In this document: positions 61,733 through 64,000 of the stretch, in pieces
Numbering within the stretch: the first letter of the stretch is position 1
Layout of the letters: each line of letters opens with the position of its first letter
Assembly: GCF_004343605.1 (NCBI RefSeq)
Contig: NZ_POSF01000015.1
Span: 255,535-319,534, forward strand
Source: Dehalobacter sp. 12DCB1
GTDB lineage: Bacteria > Bacillota > Desulfitobacteriia > Desulfitobacteriales > Syntrophobotulaceae
Direction: 5' to 3'
Length of the DNA: 64,000 nt
Notes under the pieces: model-generated
Databases searched by the model: none
Told to the model about the DNA's origin: nothing
What the model saw: only the letters and a program-made list of their open reading frames with translations
Translations under genes and position numbers: made by a program

Positions 61733-62571
61733 GTCTTCTTCCTCCTCAGCTGCTCAATTTGTTGAATGGTCTCCATACCGACTCCCCAAGAGCCTAATTT
61801 TATGCCAGGCTTAATCGCATGACCATGAAAATCAGATCCGCCTGTAATCAGAAGGCTCTTCCTTTCTGCCAGTGCTCTAAAGTAATTTCGTTCCTCCGCA
61901 CCGTGGTCGGGATGATAGACTTCAATTCCCTGCAGCCCTGAGTCGACCCAGGCGGCAATCTCGGGTTCTGTACATTGGCTGCCCGGATGCGCGAGCACGG
62001 CTACGCCTCCGGCTTCTCTGATAATTGTAATAGCTTTGACAGGATCAAGCTTATACCTGGGAATGTAAGCCGGCCTTCCTATCTTTAAAAATCTCTCAAA
62101 AGCGTCTTTCAGATTAGCGGCATACCCGTGCCTAATCATGGCCTGAGCCACATGGGGTCGTCCGACAGAATCTCCGTTCACAAACTGACTTACTTCATCA
62201 AATGTCAGGGTGATTCCAAGTTGTTCCAGCTTCTGAAGGATCTTTCTTATTCTTTGCACTCTTTTTTCCCGCAGTTCTTGTAGCCTGATATGAAGGACCT
62301 CATTGCCCTCCTGTAACCCATACCCGAGGATATGGACTTCCTTGCCGACCCAGTCGGTGTTAATCTCGATGCCTTTAACCAGACAGAGTCCAGTCTTGGC
62401 TGCAGCCCGCCCTGCCTCCCTCCAGCCATTAATGGTATCATGATCCGTGATGGCCAAAGCTTTCAATCCGACTTCTGCGGCAGACTTAACGACTTCTTCC
62501 GGTGTAAGGATCCCGTCTGAAGCAGTCGTATGACAATGCAGGTCGGCCTCAAATCTTGTTTGGTATTTCAT
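61729..62571 (-). CDS. PHP-domain phosphoesterase (RNase AM/YciV-like)
   Basis: A 280-residue metal-dependent phosphoesterase: ADLHCHTTASDG, ITDHDTINGW, GIEINTD, HILGYG, RPHVAQAMI, LAHPGSQ and GSDFHGH supply the metal ligands. Relatives are 3',5'-nucleoside bisphosphate phosphatases and 5'-3' RNases (RNase AM). In the middle of an M19 dipeptidase-PHP-aminotransferase run, an order often seen downstream of spoVS in Peptococcaceae (recalled, not checked). Confidence 0.9.
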   Translation of the reverse strand: MKYQTRFEADLHCHTTASDGILTPEEVVKSAAEVGLKALAITDHDTINGWREAGRAAAKTGLCLVKGIEINTDWVGKEVHILGYGLQEGNEVLHIRLQELREKRVQRIRKILQKLEQLGITLTFDEVSQFVNGDSVGRPHVAQAMIRHGYAANLKDAFERFLKIGRPAYIPRYKLDPVKAITIIREAGGVAVLAHPGSQCTEPEIAAWVDSGLQGIEVYHPDHGAEERNYFRALAERKSLLITGGSDFHGHAIKPGIKLGSWGVGMETIQQIEQLRRKKT

Positions 62572-62592
62572 GATGTTTACCTCTAAGAATTT

Positions 62593-63552
62593 TCACATTA
62601 AGACATCGCTCAAAAACCTGACATAATTCCCATAACATATTTTGGCTATTTCGTTCTGATTAAAACCGCACTGAGACAATTTTTCCACTAGATCCAGAAA
62701 TTTCCCGACATTTTCCAGACCTTTTGGTGTCGTCTCGATTCCGTCAAAATCTGATCCGAAGCCAACGGTATCGACTCCCGCTACTTCTGCGATGTGGCAA
62801 ATGTGCAGGACAACATCATTCATAGTTGCTTTTCCGGTCTCACTCAGGAAATCTTCACAGAAATTGACTCCGACCAAACCTTTCTTGTCTCCTAGCGCAC
62901 GCAGCTGGTGGTCAGTCAAGTTCCGGCGATGGCCGCATAATGCTTTGGCACAGGAATGGGAAGCAAGGATCGGACGTTCAGAATGTCTCAGAACATCCCA
63001 AAAACCTGCCTCATTTAGGTGGGAGACGTCGATTACCATCCCAAGCTGATTCATTCTTTCGATGACCTGAAAGCCAAAACTAGATAAACCGCCACTTCCT
63101 TCGCTTTCCCCAACGCCGTTGCCGATCGCATTCCTTTCATTCCAGGTAAGGCCAATGCTTCTGACTCCAAGCCTGAAAATCAAATCAAGCATAAAAACGT
63201 TTTCCCCAAGAATTTCTCCGCCCTCAATATTGATCAGCAGGCCTAGCTTATTGGTCCGGCCTAATTGGGCTGCGTCTTCTTGAGTTTTTACTAAAAATAC
63301 ATCACTGGAATTATGATCAATAAACTTAAGTGCAGCTTCGATCAATTCCAGCCCTCTCCAGGCCGCCTGAAACGGTTTGTGTTCACTTTCAATATAAGCA
63401 GCCAGAAACTGCAGGCCCAGATTGGCCTGTTTTGCCCTGCTCAAATCCCAGTGTCCAAATTTCGCTGTTTCTTTTAAATTTCTTTTTCCGGCAGCAAAAT
63501 CTCCAATGCTGTCGCAATGCCCATCAGCAATCCATATGTTCTTCATGGTCAA
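62593..63552 (-). CDS. M19 family dipeptidase
   Basis: A 319-residue renal-dipeptidase-type zinc peptidase: DGHCDSIGDF (HxD), INIEGGEI (bridging Glu), LTWNERNAIGNG, VIDVSHLN (His), ASHSC (His) and GFGSDFDGIE. Cleaves dipeptides, some with D-residues at the C-terminal position. TTG at 63552 is six bases after AAGGAG; ATG at 63546 is the alternative. First gene of the dipeptidase-PHP-aminotransferase operon. Confidence 0.92.
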   Translation of the reverse strand: MTMKNIWIADGHCDSIGDFAAGKRNLKETAKFGHWDLSRAKQANLGLQFLAAYIESEHKPFQAAWRGLELIEAALKFIDHNSSDVFLVKTQEDAAQLGRTNKLGLLINIEGGEILGENVFMLDLIFRLGVRSIGLTWNERNAIGNGVGESEGSGGLSSFGFQVIERMNQLGMVIDVSHLNEAGFWDVLRHSERPILASHSCAKALCGHRRNLTDHQLRALGDKKGLVGVNFCEDFLSETGKATMNDVVLHICHIAEVAGVDTVGFGSDFDGIETTPKGLENVGKFLDLVEKLSQCGFNQNEIAKICYGNYVRFLSDVLM

Positions 63553-63691
63553 ATTTAGCTCCTTTATTTATATTCTAAAGGATAATCGGGCAGAAGGCTA
63601 CGCATTAAGAAAATCTGACTGATGCCAAGCCTTTGATGACTGCCTTAGTTGCACTTAGAATATTAGAAAGTACGAAACTTTCTGATATACT

Positions 63692-63721
63692 AAAAAAACC
63701 TGCCCCTAAGCAGGCAGGTTT
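63692..63721 (-). terminator. Terminator of spoVS
   Basis: AAACCTGCC and GGCAGGTTT arms (63697-63705, 63713-63721) and, on the minus strand, TTTTTTTAG after the stem, 12 bases beyond the spoVS stop. Confidence 0.93.
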
Positions 63722-63733
63722 AGAATCATTGGG

Positions 63734-63994
63734 TTATCTGGGTTCGACAATCAGTTTAATCGCGGTCCTCTCTTCGCCTTCAATTTGGATATCAGTGAAA
63801 GCTGGAATACAAACCAGGTCAAGACCACTCGGAGCAACAAAACCCCTGGCGATAGCAACTGCTTTCACTGCCTGGTTTAATGCGCCTGCGCCAATTGCCT
63901 GCAGTTCAGCTCCGCCTTTTTCCCTGAGTACTCCTGCTAACGCTCCTGCTACTGAATTAGGACTTGATTTTGCTGAGACTTTTAACACATCCAT
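63734..63994 (-). CDS. spoVS: Stage V sporulation protein S
   Basis: An 86-residue Alba-like protein nearly identical in pattern to SpoVS: MDVLKVSAKSSPNSVAGALAGVLREKG, IGAGALNQAVKAVAIARGFVAPSG and FTDIQIEGEERTAIKLIVEPR. Needed for coat assembly and septation in Bacillus; in this region it signals an endospore former. Its promoter lies outside the window. Ends in a strong terminator, so it is separate from the dipeptidase operon downstream. Confidence 0.97.
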   Translation of the reverse strand: MDVLKVSAKSSPNSVAGALAGVLREKGGAELQAIGAGALNQAVKAVAIARGFVAPSGLDLVCIPAFTDIQIEGEERTAIKLIVEPR

Positions 63995-64000
63995 TATCTA

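Noticed and set aside
1-64000. CRISPR arrays, tRNA/rRNA genes, phage or complete insertion sequences
   Set aside because: No regularly spaced direct repeats with spacers, no tRNA-like cloverleaf or rRNA sequence, and no transposase, integrase or phage structural gene was seen on reading both strands.

Overview
The window looks like a chromosomal segment of a low-to-mid GC, spore-forming anaerobic Firmicute of the Peptococcaceae (Dehalobacter/Desulfitobacterium-like). The grounds are spoVS at the right edge, a demethylmenaquinone methyltransferase, an mnmA-iscU-iscS-Rrf2 block of clostridial type, many GTG/TTG starts behind strong GGAGG sites, AcuA/Acs, SAHH of the short form, and several c-di-GMP signalling proteins. 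The genus is an inference. No tRNA, rRNA, CRISPR array, phage or complete insertion sequence was recognised.

Layout. 1-5.1 kb (minus): edge-truncated AI-2E/PerM transporter, small zinc ribbon, PRC-barrel protein, then mnmA-iscU-iscS-iscR (sulfur transfer and Fe-S assembly) behind a good sigma-A promoter. 5.3-11.4 kb: rarA, a membrane diguanylate cyclase, an azoreductase-like flavoprotein, a phosphodiesterase and small unknowns. 11.4-14.8 kb (plus): uvrC, then an M23 peptidase-bactofilin pair behind a promoter overlapped by a 25-bp dyad. 14.8-17.6 kb: an AT-rich HD-GYP phosphodiesterase gene preceded by about 0.7 kb of GC-richer, hairpin-dense non-coding DNA that reads as a large structured RNA on the minus strand. 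17.7-26 kb (minus): pepF-mrp-ahcY-acuA, a CYTH protein, a membrane protein and acs; AcuA is the family that acetylates Acs. 26.4-36.6 kb: thrC, a kinase-like protein, nth, a second PRC-barrel protein, a transporter, a COG2509-like flavoprotein, a decayed HAD phosphatase and an acyltransferase. 36.7-38.3 kb: three tandem TadE/TadG-like genes without Tad machinery, preceded by four 11-bp-spaced TTTACA repeats. 38.7-43.1 kb: yigZ and a thiamine salvage operon (cytX-thiM-thiE-thiD) under a TPP riboswitch. 43.2-50.6 kb: CBS protein, menG, ComFB, a Ski2-like helicase and a four-PAS GGDEF/HD-GYP protein. 50.9-55.9 kb: malic enzyme and a four-gene cassette of a SucC-like subunit, a cysteine-rich ferredoxin-like protein, a SucD-like subunit and a CitE-like lyase. 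56.3-64 kb: rnhA, GNAT, an unknown 407-residue protein, phoU, HD protein, aminotransferase, PHP phosphoesterase, M19 dipeptidase and spoVS.

How it fits together. Metabolism centres on acetyl-CoA, malate and pyruvate (Acs, malic enzyme, CoA-ligase/CitE cassette), Fe-S and tRNA thiolation, and thiamine salvage rather than visible synthesis. Signalling leans on c-di-GMP (one synthase, one hydrolase, one bifunctional protein, one ComFB-type candidate receptor).

Most unusual non-coding content: the 0.7-kb RNA candidate (16.7-17.4 kb) and a family of structured intergenic repeats at 22.4, 34.6 and 60.1 kb (perhaps also 0.9 kb), whose arms differ in sequence but keep pairing while the core motifs are conserved.
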